Source: JBHELG01 sp046263195 (lineage in GTDB: Bacteria > Actinomycetota > Nitriliruptoria > Nitriliruptorales > JAHWKO01). Taken from it: DNA of 6,991 bases. The stretch spans positions 1 through 6,991 of the forward strand of contig JBHELG010000118.1 of assembly GCA_046263195.1 (NCBI GenBank), written 5' to 3'. The notes below the pieces were generated by a model, which was not told the origin of the DNA, made no database searches, and was given only the letters and a program-made list of their open reading frames with translations. This document shows positions 1 through 6,112 of this stretch, piece by piece. Position numbers and translations under genes: made by a program. The first letter of the stretch is position 1, and every line of letters begins with the position of its first letter.

Positions 1-6
1 CCGCCC

Positions 7-21
7 GGCCCCTTCGGGGCC
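7..21. other. GC-rich hairpin at the left edge
   Basis: A perfect 6-bp stem (7-12 with 16-21) closes on a TTC loop, and an alternative fold gives a C(TTCG)G tetraloop. The heptamer GCCCGGC flanks it on both sides (3-9 and 23-29). It could be the terminator of a gene that ends left of the window, since actinobacterial terminators often lack a T tract and none follows here. It could also be leader structure for the aminotransferase gene. The stem is seen directly; the role is a guess. Confidence 0.35.
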
Positions 22-29
22 TGCCCGGC

Positions 30-58
30 TATCCTCGCTGCGACCGGCGTTCGGAGAG
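30..58 (+). promoter_or_regulatory. Possible -10 box and ribosome binding site of the aminotransferase gene
   Basis: TATCCT at 30-35 fits the loose actinobacterial -10 pattern TANNNT, but there is no convincing -35 box, because the hairpin at 7-21 occupies that place. GGAGAG at 53-58 is a purine-rich ribosome binding site. Two ATG codons follow in tandem (61 and 64). GGAG ends 4 nt before the first and 7 nt before the second, so the second ATG is slightly better placed. Confidence 0.35.
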
Positions 59-60
59 CC

Positions 61-1260
61 ATGATGCCTGCCAGTTCGCTCTCCGACCGTGTACTCCGGA
101 TCCAGGAGTCCGCGACGCTGGCAGTCAGCATGAAAGCGAAGGGACTGAAGGCCGCGGGTGAGCCGGTGATCGGCTTCGGGGCCGGTGAACCCGACTTCCC
201 CACCCCAGGCCACATAGTCCTCGCCGCACAGCAGGCCGCGATGGATACGCTCAACCACCACTACTCCCCCGCCGCCGGTCTGCCGCAGCTCCGAGAAGCG
301 ATCGCCGACAAGACCCGCCGTGATTCGGGGCTCGACGTCACTCTCGACCAGGTGCTCGTTACGAACGGTGGGAAGCATGCCCTCTACGAGGTCTTCCAGA
401 CCCTCCTGGGACCCGGCGACGAGGCGTTGCTGCCGGCGCCGTACTGGGTGAGCTACCCGGAGCAGATCCGACTAGCTGGCGCCGAACCGGTCATCGTCCC
501 CACCACTGCCGAGTCCGGCTACCGGGCCAGCGTCGACCAGTTCGAAGCCAAACTCACGGAGCGCACAAGACTCCTCGTGTTCGTGTCACCGTCGAACCCC
601 ACTGGGGCGGTCTATCCGCCGGATGAGGTAGCTGCGGTCGGACGCTGGGCTGCGGAGCGGGGGCTCTGGGTCATCACTGACGAGATCTACGAGCACCTGG
701 TCTACGACGGGGCCGAGTTCGTATCGATGCCTGTCGTCGCCCCGGAGATCGCCGACCGCTGCGTCATCGTCAACGGCACAGCCAAGAGCTACGCGATGAC
801 GGGATGGCGTGTCGGCTGGCTCGTCGGACCCCGGGAGGTCGTGGCGGCGGCGACGAGAATCCAGAGCCATCTGACGAGCAACGTCTGCAACGTGGCCCAG
901 TGGGCCGCGTACGCGGCGCTCACGGGTCCCCAGCAGTGCGTCGCGGATATGCGACAGGCGTTCGACCGTCGTAGGCAACTCACCATGGAAGGGGTGCGCT
1001 CGCTGGACGGGGTTGTCTGCCCCGAGCCCCTCGGCGCCTTCTATGCCTTCCCGGACTGTTCCGGGCTGTTCGGACGTCACCTCGCCGGTCGGCGCATCGA
1101 CTCGGCCTTCGACCTCGCGGACGCCCTTCTCGATGTAGCCAAGGTCGCCCTCGTACCGGGCGATGCCTTTGGCGGCCCCGGCTGTGTGCGCATGAGCTAC
1201 GCACTCGGCGACGATGACCTCGCCGAAGGGCTTGAGCGGATCGCGAAGGCGCTTGGCTGA
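61..1260 (+). CDS. aspC: Pyridoxal-phosphate aminotransferase, aspartate aminotransferase type (class I/II)
   Basis: Cytosolic PLP enzyme of aminotransferase fold type I, most likely exchanging the amino group between aspartate and 2-oxoglutarate. The 399 residues match the usual length of about 400. The N-terminal GFGAGEPDFPTP (38-49) is the family's substrate-cap region. Further landmarks are the PYWVSYP stretch with the ring-stacking Trp129, Asn179 in SPSNPTG, Asp207 in TDEIYEHL (pairs with the PLP ring nitrogen), Tyr210, the Schiff-base Lys242 in AKSYAMTGWRVGW, Arg250, and Arg377 in VRMSY (binds the substrate carboxylate). Many homologues have Ser before the lysine; the Ala here is, from memory, also seen in actinobacterial members. 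Translation may begin at the second ATG (64). The gene is monocistronic in this view and faces the hypothetical gene after a 63-bp gap. Substrate could also be another amino acid or prephenate, as this subgroup is broad. Confidence 0.93.
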   Translation: MMPASSLSDRVLRIQESATLAVSMKAKGLKAAGEPVIGFGAGEPDFPTPGHIVLAAQQAAMDTLNHHYSPAAGLPQLREAIADKTRRDSGLDVTLDQVLVTNGGKHALYEVFQTLLGPGDEALLPAPYWVSYPEQIRLAGAEPVIVPTTAESGYRASVDQFEAKLTERTRLLVFVSPSNPTGAVYPPDEVAAVGRWAAERGLWVITDEIYEHLVYDGAEFVSMPVVAPEIADRCVIVNGTAKSYAMTGWRVGWLVGPREVVAAATRIQSHLTSNVCNVAQWAAYAALTGPQQCVADMRQAFDRRRQLTMEGVRSLDGVVCPEPLGAFYAFPDCSGLFGRHLAGRRIDSAFDLADALLDVAKVALVPGDAFGGPGCVRMSYALGDDDLAEGLERIAKALG

Positions 1261-1323
1261 GGGCAGCGGTCAGATCGGGTGGGAGTGCGGTCTCGGCCCT
1301 CCACGACGGTCCGGCGGGACGAA

Positions 1324-1818
1324 TCAGAGGAGATAGCAGATCTCCCCGTCGCACGCGCGCAGCACCGCGAACACGGCTTCATGCAGCTTCTGGTGCAGCC
1401 CCCGGAAGCGCACCGCCTCGTGGTCGATGTCGTCGGGGGCTGTCGGCGCGGAGTCTGTGGCAGTGTCGCTGCCAAGTTCCGCGAATGCAGCATCCCAGTC
1501 CGTCGCCGCCGCGGCGAGCTTGAGCCGCATGGAAGGCGCCTGGAGCAGGGCACGTTCGAGGTCCTGCACGATCGCAACCACGACATCGGTGCTCGTGCGG
1601 ACCCCGGGCGTTGACAGCAGGTGGAGAGCCTGGAGCTTGCGCATGGCCATGGCGGCGATGAGCAGGGGGTCGCCGAGCTCTTCCACCGCGGAGTCGATGG
1701 CCGCCAAGTCGATGGTCACCTTGCTGGGAACCCCGAACCACTCGCGCAGCGTGTCGAAGAGCTCGGCCGTGACGTCATGCAGCGCGAGCAGCTCATCGGG
1801 CTTCGGGATCGTCTCCAC
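1324..1818 (-). CDS. Hypothetical alpha-helical protein, 164 residues
   Basis: I do not recognise the family. The start is GTG at 1818-1816 with no ribosome binding site, but a TACGGT hexamer ends 6 nt before it, which suits a leaderless mRNA. The sequence predicts almost wholly helical. An N-terminal half (about 1-75, with DELLALHDVTAELFDTLREWFG and MAMRKLQALHLL) is followed by a second amphipathic helix region (80-108) and an Asp/Thr/Ala/Pro-rich linker (about 116-132). A last helix carries FRGLHQKLHEAVFAVLRACDGEICYLL and ends in two Leu. There is no signal peptide or membrane segment, so it is probably cytosolic. It is divergent from the channel-like gene and shares its upstream region with it. 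Codon use looks like that of its neighbours. It is the best of several overlapping frames because it has a protein-like composition, whereas the others are Arg/Pro/Ser-rich shadows. Confidence 0.7.
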   Translation of the reverse strand: METIPKPDELLALHDVTAELFDTLREWFGVPSKVTIDLAAIDSAVEELGDPLLIAAMAMRKLQALHLLSTPGVRTSTDVVVAIVQDLERALLQAPSMRLKLAAAATDWDAAFAELGSDTATDSAPTAPDDIDHEAVRFRGLHQKLHEAVFAVLRACDGEICYLL

Positions 1819-1824
1819 GTTCTG

Positions 1825-1830
1825 ACCGTA
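1825..1830 (-). promoter_or_regulatory. Candidate -10 box for a leaderless hypothetical gene
   Basis: Read on the - strand, TACGGT matches TANNNT and is followed by 6 nt (CAGAAC) and then the GTG start at 1818. That spacing would put the transcription start on the GTG itself, as in leaderless actinobacterial genes, and the gene has no Shine-Dalgarno sequence. No clear -35 box was found. The hexamer overlaps one arm of the inverted repeat at 1826-1930, so a factor binding there would block it. Confidence 0.4.
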
Positions 1831-1930
1831 CCAAGCCCCGTGAACCTGTGGATCGCCCGGTCGGGACCCACTCCAGAAGAGTCCTTCCCCGGTGTCGGCT
1901 GGGGGAAGGGCAGGCGCCTACTTGGTACGG
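1826..1930. repeat. Perfect 10-bp inverted repeat in the divergent intergenic region
   Basis: CCGTACCAAG (1826-1835) and its exact reverse complement CTTGGTACGG (1921-1930) lie 85 bp apart between the two divergent genes. The match does not extend beyond 10 bp on either side. The left arm overlaps the candidate -10 of the hypothetical gene, and the right arm ends 27 bp before the downstream GTG candidate start (1958) of the membrane gene. If the membrane gene starts at 1892, the right arm is inside its coding region. Paired operator sites are one reading; chance is the alternative. Confidence 0.4.
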
Positions 1931-3079
1931 GCATCGTTCGATGAGCAAGATGCGGACGTGATCGTCCTGCGCATCGTGGTTGGTCTCGTCGGCGCCGGCG
2001 TCGTGGCAGGCACGCTGCTGTCGGCCATCCGCACGGTGGTGCTGCCTCGCCCATCCGCAGCCCGCCTGAGCCGTCTCGTGTTTCTGGCGACGAGAGCGGT
2101 GTTCGACCTCAGGTCGCGCCGCGCCCGCAGCTACGAGCAACGTGACCGGATCATGGCCATGTACGCACCGGTCAGTCTCCTGCTCCTGCCTCTGGCCTGG
2201 CTGTCGCTCGTGATGGCGGGGTTCGCGCTGCTGTTCTGGGCCGTGGGCGAACGGCCGCTCTCGGCGGCGCTGGTGGCGAGCGGATCATCGCTGCTGACCC
2301 TGGGCTTCGAACGGCCAGACCGGCTCATCGGCGTCCTGCTGGCATTCCTCGAGGCGGGACTGGGTGTCGCCGTGCTGGCGCTGCTGCTGGTCACCTACCT
2401 GCCGTCGATGTACGCGGCCTTTTCCCGGCGGGAGCAGGCGGTGACGCTCCAGGAAGCCCGGGCGGGGAGCCCCCCCTCAGCCGTGGAACTGCTGTCACGT
2501 TACGCCCGCATCAAGGGATTGGGGGATCTCGACCCGGTATGGCATGAATGGCAGGGTTGGTTCGCTGACGTCCAGGAGACCCATACTTCGCTGCCTGCGC
2601 TCGTGTTCTTCCGCTCCCAACAGCCCGATCAGTCGTGGGTGACCGCGGCCGGGGCGCTGCTCGACGCCGCCTCTCTGTATGTGGCGGCGGTCGATCACTC
2701 GCGGGTGACAGACGAGCCTCGGCACGATCTTGGGGCGCCGGAAGCGGAGGTGTGCATACGAGCCGGCTACCTGGCCCTACGGCGCATCACCGACTACTTC
2801 GAGATCCCCTATGACCCCGATCCCGACCCTGACGACCCCATCTCCATCGCCAGAGAAGAGTTCGACCGGGCCTGCGCCGAGATGGAGGAAGCAGGCGTGC
2901 CCCTCGTCTCCGACCTCGACCAAGCCTGGCGGGACTTCGCCGGCTGGCGGGTCAACTACGACGCCCCATTGCTGGGCCTCGCCGCACTCACCGCCGCGCC
3001 CTACGCCCCGTGGTCGTCCGACCGTTCGCAGATCTGGCGCACCCGCAGCCTCTGGCGCTCGTTGACGCTGCGTCAGTAG
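1892..3079 (+). CDS. Membrane protein with a potassium-channel-like pore region and a large cytosolic C-terminal domain
   Basis: Up to 395 residues, unnamed. A first hydrophobic segment (about 24-46) is followed by a basic linker. A second segment (about 93-117), a short re-entrant-like stretch ASGSSLLTLGFERP (129-142) and a third segment (about 145-170) then give the TM-pore-TM order of two-TM ion channels. The third segment ends in SMYAAFSRRE, like the inner helix end of such proteins. TLGF sits where K+ channels have TVGYG, so the filter is degenerate and conduction is unproven. The remaining 225 residues are soluble, Trp-rich, and contain an acidic run DPDPDPDDP (308-316); I recognise no domain in them. 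The start is uncertain: GTG 1892 gives the longest form, while GTG 1958 begins just before the first membrane segment and leaves a cleaner intergenic region. Neither has a good ribosome binding site. The 3' end overlaps the convergent sahH by 7 bp. Confidence 0.75.
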   Translation: MSAGGRAGAYLVRASFDEQDADVIVLRIVVGLVGAGVVAGTLLSAIRTVVLPRPSAARLSRLVFLATRAVFDLRSRRARSYEQRDRIMAMYAPVSLLLLPLAWLSLVMAGFALLFWAVGERPLSAALVASGSSLLTLGFERPDRLIGVLLAFLEAGLGVAVLALLLVTYLPSMYAAFSRREQAVTLQEARAGSPPSAVELLSRYARIKGLGDLDPVWHEWQGWFADVQETHTSLPALVFFRSQQPDQSWVTAAGALLDAASLYVAAVDHSRVTDEPRHDLGAPEAEVCIRAGYLALRRITDYFEIPYDPDPDPDDPISIAREEFDRACAEMEEAGVPLVSDLDQAWRDFAGWRVNYDAPLLGLAALTAAPYAPWSSDRSQIWRTRSLWRSLTLRQ

Positions 3080-4455
3080 CGGTAGTCGTCGCGCTTGTAG
3101 GGGCCTTCGACCGGAACCCCGAGGTAAGCGGCTTGTTCGGCGGTGAGCTCGGTGAGGTGGGCGCCGAGCTTGCCGAGGTGGAGTCGTGCGACCTCCTCAT
3201 CGAGTCGCTTCGGCAAGACGTATACCTCGTGCTTGTACGCCTCATGATTTGCCCACAACTCCATCTGAGCGAGCACCTGGTTCGTGAAAGACGTTGACAT
3301 CACGAAAGAGGGGTGTCCCATGGCGCATCCGAGGTTCACGAGCCGTCCCTCGGCGAGCAGGACGATCGAGCGACGGTTCGGCAGATGGATGAGGTCGACC
3401 TGAGGTTTGACGTTCTCCCAGGTGAACTCGCGCAGGCGCTCCACCTGGATCTCGACGTCGAAGTGGCCGATATTGCAGACGATGGCCTGGTCCTTCATTT
3501 CCAGGACGTGCTCGAGGGTGATGACATCGCGGCAGCCGGAGGCGGTGACGAAGATGTCGGCGACCGGAGCCGCCTCCTCCATGGTCACTACGCGGTAGCC
3601 CTCCATTGCCGCCTGCAGGGCGTTGATCGGGTCGATCTCCGTCACCCAGACGTTTGCTCCCAGCCCGCGAAGAGCCTGGCAGCAACCTTTGCCCACCTCC
3701 CCGTACCCGGCCACGACGCACACCTTGCCCGCGAGCATGACATCAGTCGCTCGCTTGATGCCGTCGACCAACGACTCGCGGCACCCATAGAGGTTGTCGA
3801 ACTTCGACTTCGTCACCGAGTCGTTCACGTTGATCGCCGGCATGCGGAGCTTGCCGGCACGTTGCATCACGTGAAGCTGATGCACGCCGGTGGTGGTCTC
3901 CTCTGACAGTCCCCGTATGTCTCCCAGGAGCTCCTCATGGCGTTCGTGCACGTACAGGGTCAGGTCACCCCCGTCGTCGAGCAGCAGGTTCGGCCCACCG
4001 CCGTCGGGCCAGCGCAGTGTCTGCTCGATGCACCACCAGTACTCCTCCTCCGTCTCACCCTTCCAGGCGAACACCGGCGTGCCCGCGGCCGCGACCCCTG
4101 CGGCGGCGTGATCCTGGGTGGAGAAGATGTTGCAGGAGGACCAGCGCACCTCCGCCCCGAGCTGCTGCAGCGTCTCGATGAGGACGGCCGTCTGTATGGT
4201 CATGTGCAAGCAGCCCGTGATCCGAGCTCCCGAGAGGGGCCGGTCGGCCGCATACCGCTCCCGCAGGGCCATGAGGCCTGGCATCTCCTTCTCGGCCATG
4301 GCGATCTCTGCTCGTCCCCACTGGGCCAGGCCGAGGTCGGCGACCTTGCAGTCGCCGTCTTGGTGTACGGGGGTGTCCCCCGCGGAGCCCGGGGCGGCCG
4401 GGGTGTCCCCCGCCGGTGTGCTGGCGGCGTCGCTATGGATGTCGGTCTGGCTCAC
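3073..4455 (-). CDS. ahcY: Adenosylhomocysteinase (S-adenosyl-L-homocysteine hydrolase)
   Basis: Cytosolic NAD-dependent enzyme that splits S-adenosylhomocysteine into adenosine and homocysteine, relieving product inhibition of methyltransferases. GTG at 4455 is chosen because GGAGG lies 4 nt upstream; the frame is open to a GTG at 4500 without such a site. The protein is 460 residues. Catalytic-domain residues matching human numbers are His84 in GCLHMTIQTA (His55), Asp161 in LDDGGDLT (Asp131), Glu186 in SEETTTG (Glu156), Lys216 and Asp220 in DSVTKSKFDNLYG (Lys186, Asp190). The Rossmann NAD site GYGEVGKG is 250-257 and the C-terminus ends YKRDDYRY, with Lys454 and Tyr458 reaching the neighbouring subunit in this family. 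The constant offset of about 30 shows that it lacks the insertion of about 40 residues found in the mycobacterial enzyme. An Ala/Pro/Gly/Asp/Thr-rich tail of about 34 residues precedes the conserved CKVADLGLAQWG. It is last in the - strand run, after egtD. Confidence 0.97.
   Translation of the reverse strand: MSQTDIHSDAASTPAGDTPAAPGSAGDTPVHQDGDCKVADLGLAQWGRAEIAMAEKEMPGLMALRERYAADRPLSGARITGCLHMTIQTAVLIETLQQLGAEVRWSSCNIFSTQDHAAAGVAAAGTPVFAWKGETEEEYWWCIEQTLRWPDGGGPNLLLDDGGDLTLYVHERHEELLGDIRGLSEETTTGVHQLHVMQRAGKLRMPAINVNDSVTKSKFDNLYGCRESLVDGIKRATDVMLAGKVCVVAGYGEVGKGCCQALRGLGANVWVTEIDPINALQAAMEGYRVVTMEEAAPVADIFVTASGCRDVITLEHVLEMKDQAIVCNIGHFDVEIQVERLREFTWENVKPQVDLIHLPNRRSIVLLAEGRLVNLGCAMGHPSFVMSTSFTNQVLAQMELWANHEAYKHEVYVLPKRLDEEVARLHLGKLGAHLTELTAEQAAYLGVPVEGPYKRDDYRY
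4368..4413. repeat. Duplicated 14-bp GC hairpin motif inside the 5' end of sahH
   Basis: GGGGTGTCCCCCGC occurs at 4370-4383 and again at 4400-4413, exactly 30 bp (10 codons) apart. Each copy is self-complementary: the first forms CGGGGG-TGT-CCCCCG (4368-4382, 6-bp stem), the second a 4-bp stem. In the protein they encode AGDTP twice (residues 15-19 and 25-29) in the non-conserved tail. The mRNA would carry two hairpins about 40-90 nt after the start codon. Confidence 0.6.
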
Positions 4456-4459
4456 GGTG

Positions 4460-4464
4460 CCTCC
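4460..4464 (-). promoter_or_regulatory. Ribosome binding site that sets the sahH start
   Basis: Read on the - strand, GGAGG is followed by CACC and then GTG at 4455. It is the strongest Shine-Dalgarno sequence in the window, and the other in-frame GTG codons at 4500 and 4479 have nothing comparable. It argues for a 460-residue SahH, not the 475-residue form. Confidence 0.7.
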
Positions 4465-4505
4465 GGTGGTCAGGCGCACGATCGAGGTTGTTACTACCAC
4501 AGTCT

Positions 4506-4570
4506 TGACGAACGGTGTCCCGGCAACGCGCGTACTGATCGGCCGGAGCGGCTATTCGTGACGTTCGTCA
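4506..4570. repeat. 9-bp inverted repeat between the SRPBCC gene and sahH
   Basis: TGACGAACG (4506-4514) is the exact reverse complement of CGTTCGTCA (4562-4570), with 47 bp between. The right arm contains the stop codon of the SRPBCC gene. A smaller GCCG/CGGC hairpin lies within the loop. It could contribute to termination or mRNA processing in the 112-bp gap before sahH, but there is no T tract and the length is close to what chance allows. I found no clear sahH promoter in this gap. Confidence 0.25.
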
Positions 4571-5029
4571 GTCACTCACGGCCCAGCGCAGGTTATCGAT
4601 GAATCCTTCCGCGAGGCGGGCAAGTTCGGCATGGAAGAACCGCTGCGCGGGACCTACGAGCAGCGATGGCACCGAGGCGGAGACGTGCACCTCCAGCCGC
4701 ATCGTCGCCTCGGTCCCGCCGTCGTCGTCGGTGAGGGTCACCTCTCCTCGTGCGGCGGGTATGTCATCTTGGTGGCGCTCCTTGGAGTCGAAGCTGAGGC
4801 GGCGCGGCCCATCGAACCGGTAACGCAGCGTGAAGGACGGCCGGAGGCGGTGACCGATCGGGCTGGCGCCCTCCATCTCCCAGTACCAGCCGTCCTCCAC
4901 CTGCTCGTAGCGGACGACATTCGGCATCAACGTCCCGAATCGGGCCTCGTCGCGCAACACCTGCCACACCTCCTCTCGTGAGGCAGGCAGGTGCCCCGAG
5001 CGAACCACCTCCGCATGCACGATGGTCAT
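4568..5029 (-). CDS. SRPBCC (START/Bet v1-like) superfamily protein
   Basis: A 153-residue cytosolic protein of the polyketide-cyclase/START-like helix-grip fold, which encloses a hydrophobic ligand cavity; the ligand is unknown. Typical features are the opening strand VVRSGHLPASREEVWQVLRD (8-27) with the family's 'ps.e.vw..l.d' pattern, a run of strands (47-119), and a long C-terminal helix with HAELARLAEGFIDNLRWAV. The start ATG overlaps the egtD stop as ATGA (5029-5026). GGGAGA (5042-5037) lies 7 nt upstream inside egtD, so translation is probably coupled to egtD. Members act as cyclases, lipid carriers or stress proteins, and the sequence alone does not tell which. Placement beside egtD and sahH hints at a link with methyl metabolism or ergothioneine, but that is inference. 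Confidence 0.85.
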   Translation of the reverse strand: MTIVHAEVVRSGHLPASREEVWQVLRDEARFGTLMPNVVRYEQVEDGWYWEMEGASPIGHRLRPSFTLRYRFDGPRRLSFDSKERHQDDIPAARGEVTLTDDDGGTEATMRLEVHVSASVPSLLVGPAQRFFHAELARLAEGFIDNLRWAVSD

Positions 5030-6072
5030 CTCGCCGTCTCCCGGGTCATTTCGGCGGAGGGTGCGGCGAGCGCGAGCGCGAACCGGTCCTCAGGGTCGGT
5101 GAGCCACCGCTCGAGGGCAAGACCGGCTGTCGTCAGCTCCTGGGAGATCTGGGAGCGGGTGAACTTGCAGGACACTTCGGTATGGAACTCTTCCCCGGGG
5201 GCGAAGTGGACCGTGAGGGCAAGCTCGGGGAACCTCGCCACGACTTCGCGGGTGGCCCGCAGGAGCATGTCGACACAGGCACGTTCGCGGTCATAGCGCG
5301 CGACGTGCTGGAAGGCGTCGAATGGGAGGTCACCGCCGAGCTCGCGGTTCAAGACGGCGAGAAGGTTGCGGTTGAACGCTGCGGTCACGCCTGCAGCGTC
5401 GTCGTAAGCCGCTTCCAGCACGGCAGCGTCCTTCACGAGGTCGAGGCCCAGCAGGAAGCGATCGTCCGGTGCGAGCAGACTCGCGACGCGTTTCAGGAAG
5501 ATGGCCCGCTCGTCACGTTCGAGGTTGCCGATGGTCGAGCCGAGGAAGGCGATGAGCCGCTTTCCCCGGCGGGGCGGGACCCACAGATCCCGCTGGAAGT
5601 CGCACACCACGGCTTCGACTTCCAGCCGGGGATAGTCACGGGCGAGGGTTGCGGCGGCGTCGCGTAGCGCCGCCTCACTGACGTCGAGCGGGAGGTAGCG
5701 TTGCGGCTGATGAGGTTCACGCCGGTGCATTGCCTCGAGCAGGAGCCGGGTCTTGCGGGACGAGCCGGAGCCGAGTTCGACCAGTTCGATCGGGGCGACC
5801 TCCGCGACGATCGAATCCGCGTGTCCCTCGAGGATCGCTGTCTCGCAACGCGTGAGGTAGTACTCCGGCAGGCCGGTGATCTGCTCGAACAGGGCACTTC
5901 CCCGGTTGTCATAGAAATACTTCGGTGGCAGCGACTTGCGTGCTGCGGTCAGCCCGGCCAGGGCGTCCTCGGCCAGCTCGGCGCCCACCTGGCGGTAGGA
6001 GGAGGGGCGGCTGATACGGACCCGATCCGGCGGGCCCTTCCCGGCCCGAGGTTGTTCCTGGGGGCTGCTCAT
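5026..6072 (-). CDS. egtD: L-histidine N-alpha-methyltransferase (ergothioneine biosynthesis, EgtD)
   Basis: Adds three methyl groups from S-adenosylmethionine to the alpha-amino group of histidine, giving hercynine, the first intermediate of ergothioneine. I chose ATG 6072 (348 residues) because GAAGGG ends 5 nt before it and it clears aat; an upstream extension to 6171 would overlap aat by 59 bp. The mycobacterial enzyme is about 321 residues, so there is a short N-terminal extension. Histidine-pocket residues line up with those known from Mycobacterium smegmatis: Tyr54 in KYFYDNRG (Tyr39), a Tyr in PEYYLTR at 69-75 (Tyr56), Asn183 in FLGSTIGN (Asn166), Tyr223 in AYDDAAG (Tyr206), Glu299 and Ser301 in TEVSCKFTR (Glu282, Ser284). 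SAM binds at ELGSGSSRKT (99-108) and PLDVS (128-132). The Glu/Ser pair supports true histidine specificity over other members of this methyltransferase family. It follows aat by 40 bp and overlaps the SRPBCC gene. No egtA, egtB or egtC is in view. Confidence 0.95.
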   Translation of the reverse strand: MSSPQEQPRAGKGPPDRVRISRPSSYRQVGAELAEDALAGLTAARKSLPPKYFYDNRGSALFEQITGLPEYYLTRCETAILEGHADSIVAEVAPIELVELGSGSSRKTRLLLEAMHRREPHQPQRYLPLDVSEAALRDAAATLARDYPRLEVEAVVCDFQRDLWVPPRRGKRLIAFLGSTIGNLERDERAIFLKRVASLLAPDDRFLLGLDLVKDAAVLEAAYDDAAGVTAAFNRNLLAVLNRELGGDLPFDAFQHVARYDRERACVDMLLRATREVVARFPELALTVHFAPGEEFHTEVSCKFTRSQISQELTTAGLALERWLTDPEDRFALALAAPSAEMTRETAR

Positions 6073-6112
6073 GGTGACCCTTCGGTGGAGCTGCGGCTCT
6101 TCGTCGCACGCA

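Noticed and set aside
1261..1323. Terminator between the convergent aminotransferase and hypothetical genes
   Set aside because: The best hairpin is a 4-bp stem (GTCC 1309-1312 with GGAC 1317-1320) with no T tract, too weak to call.
3313..3906. Open frame of 197 codons on the + strand opposite sahH
   Set aside because: It lies wholly antisense to a conserved enzyme, and long antisense frames are expected in high-GC DNA. Its His/Asp/Arg-rich composition matches no family.
4456..4567. SAH or SAM riboswitch upstream of sahH
   Set aside because: An SAH riboswitch upstream of ahcY is known in other bacteria, so I looked for one. I could not find its conserved core or pairing pattern; only a weak GCCG/CGGC hairpin and a 9-bp inverted repeat are present.
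3937..4602. Open frame of 221 codons on the + strand opposite the sahH 5' half and running through the gap
   Set aside because: Low-complexity Arg/Gly/Pro-rich translation, no ribosome binding site and no recognisable domain.
4978..5667. Open frame of 229 codons on the + strand opposite egtD
   Set aside because: Antisense shadow of egtD, whose catalytic residues are all in place; no start signal or domain is evident.
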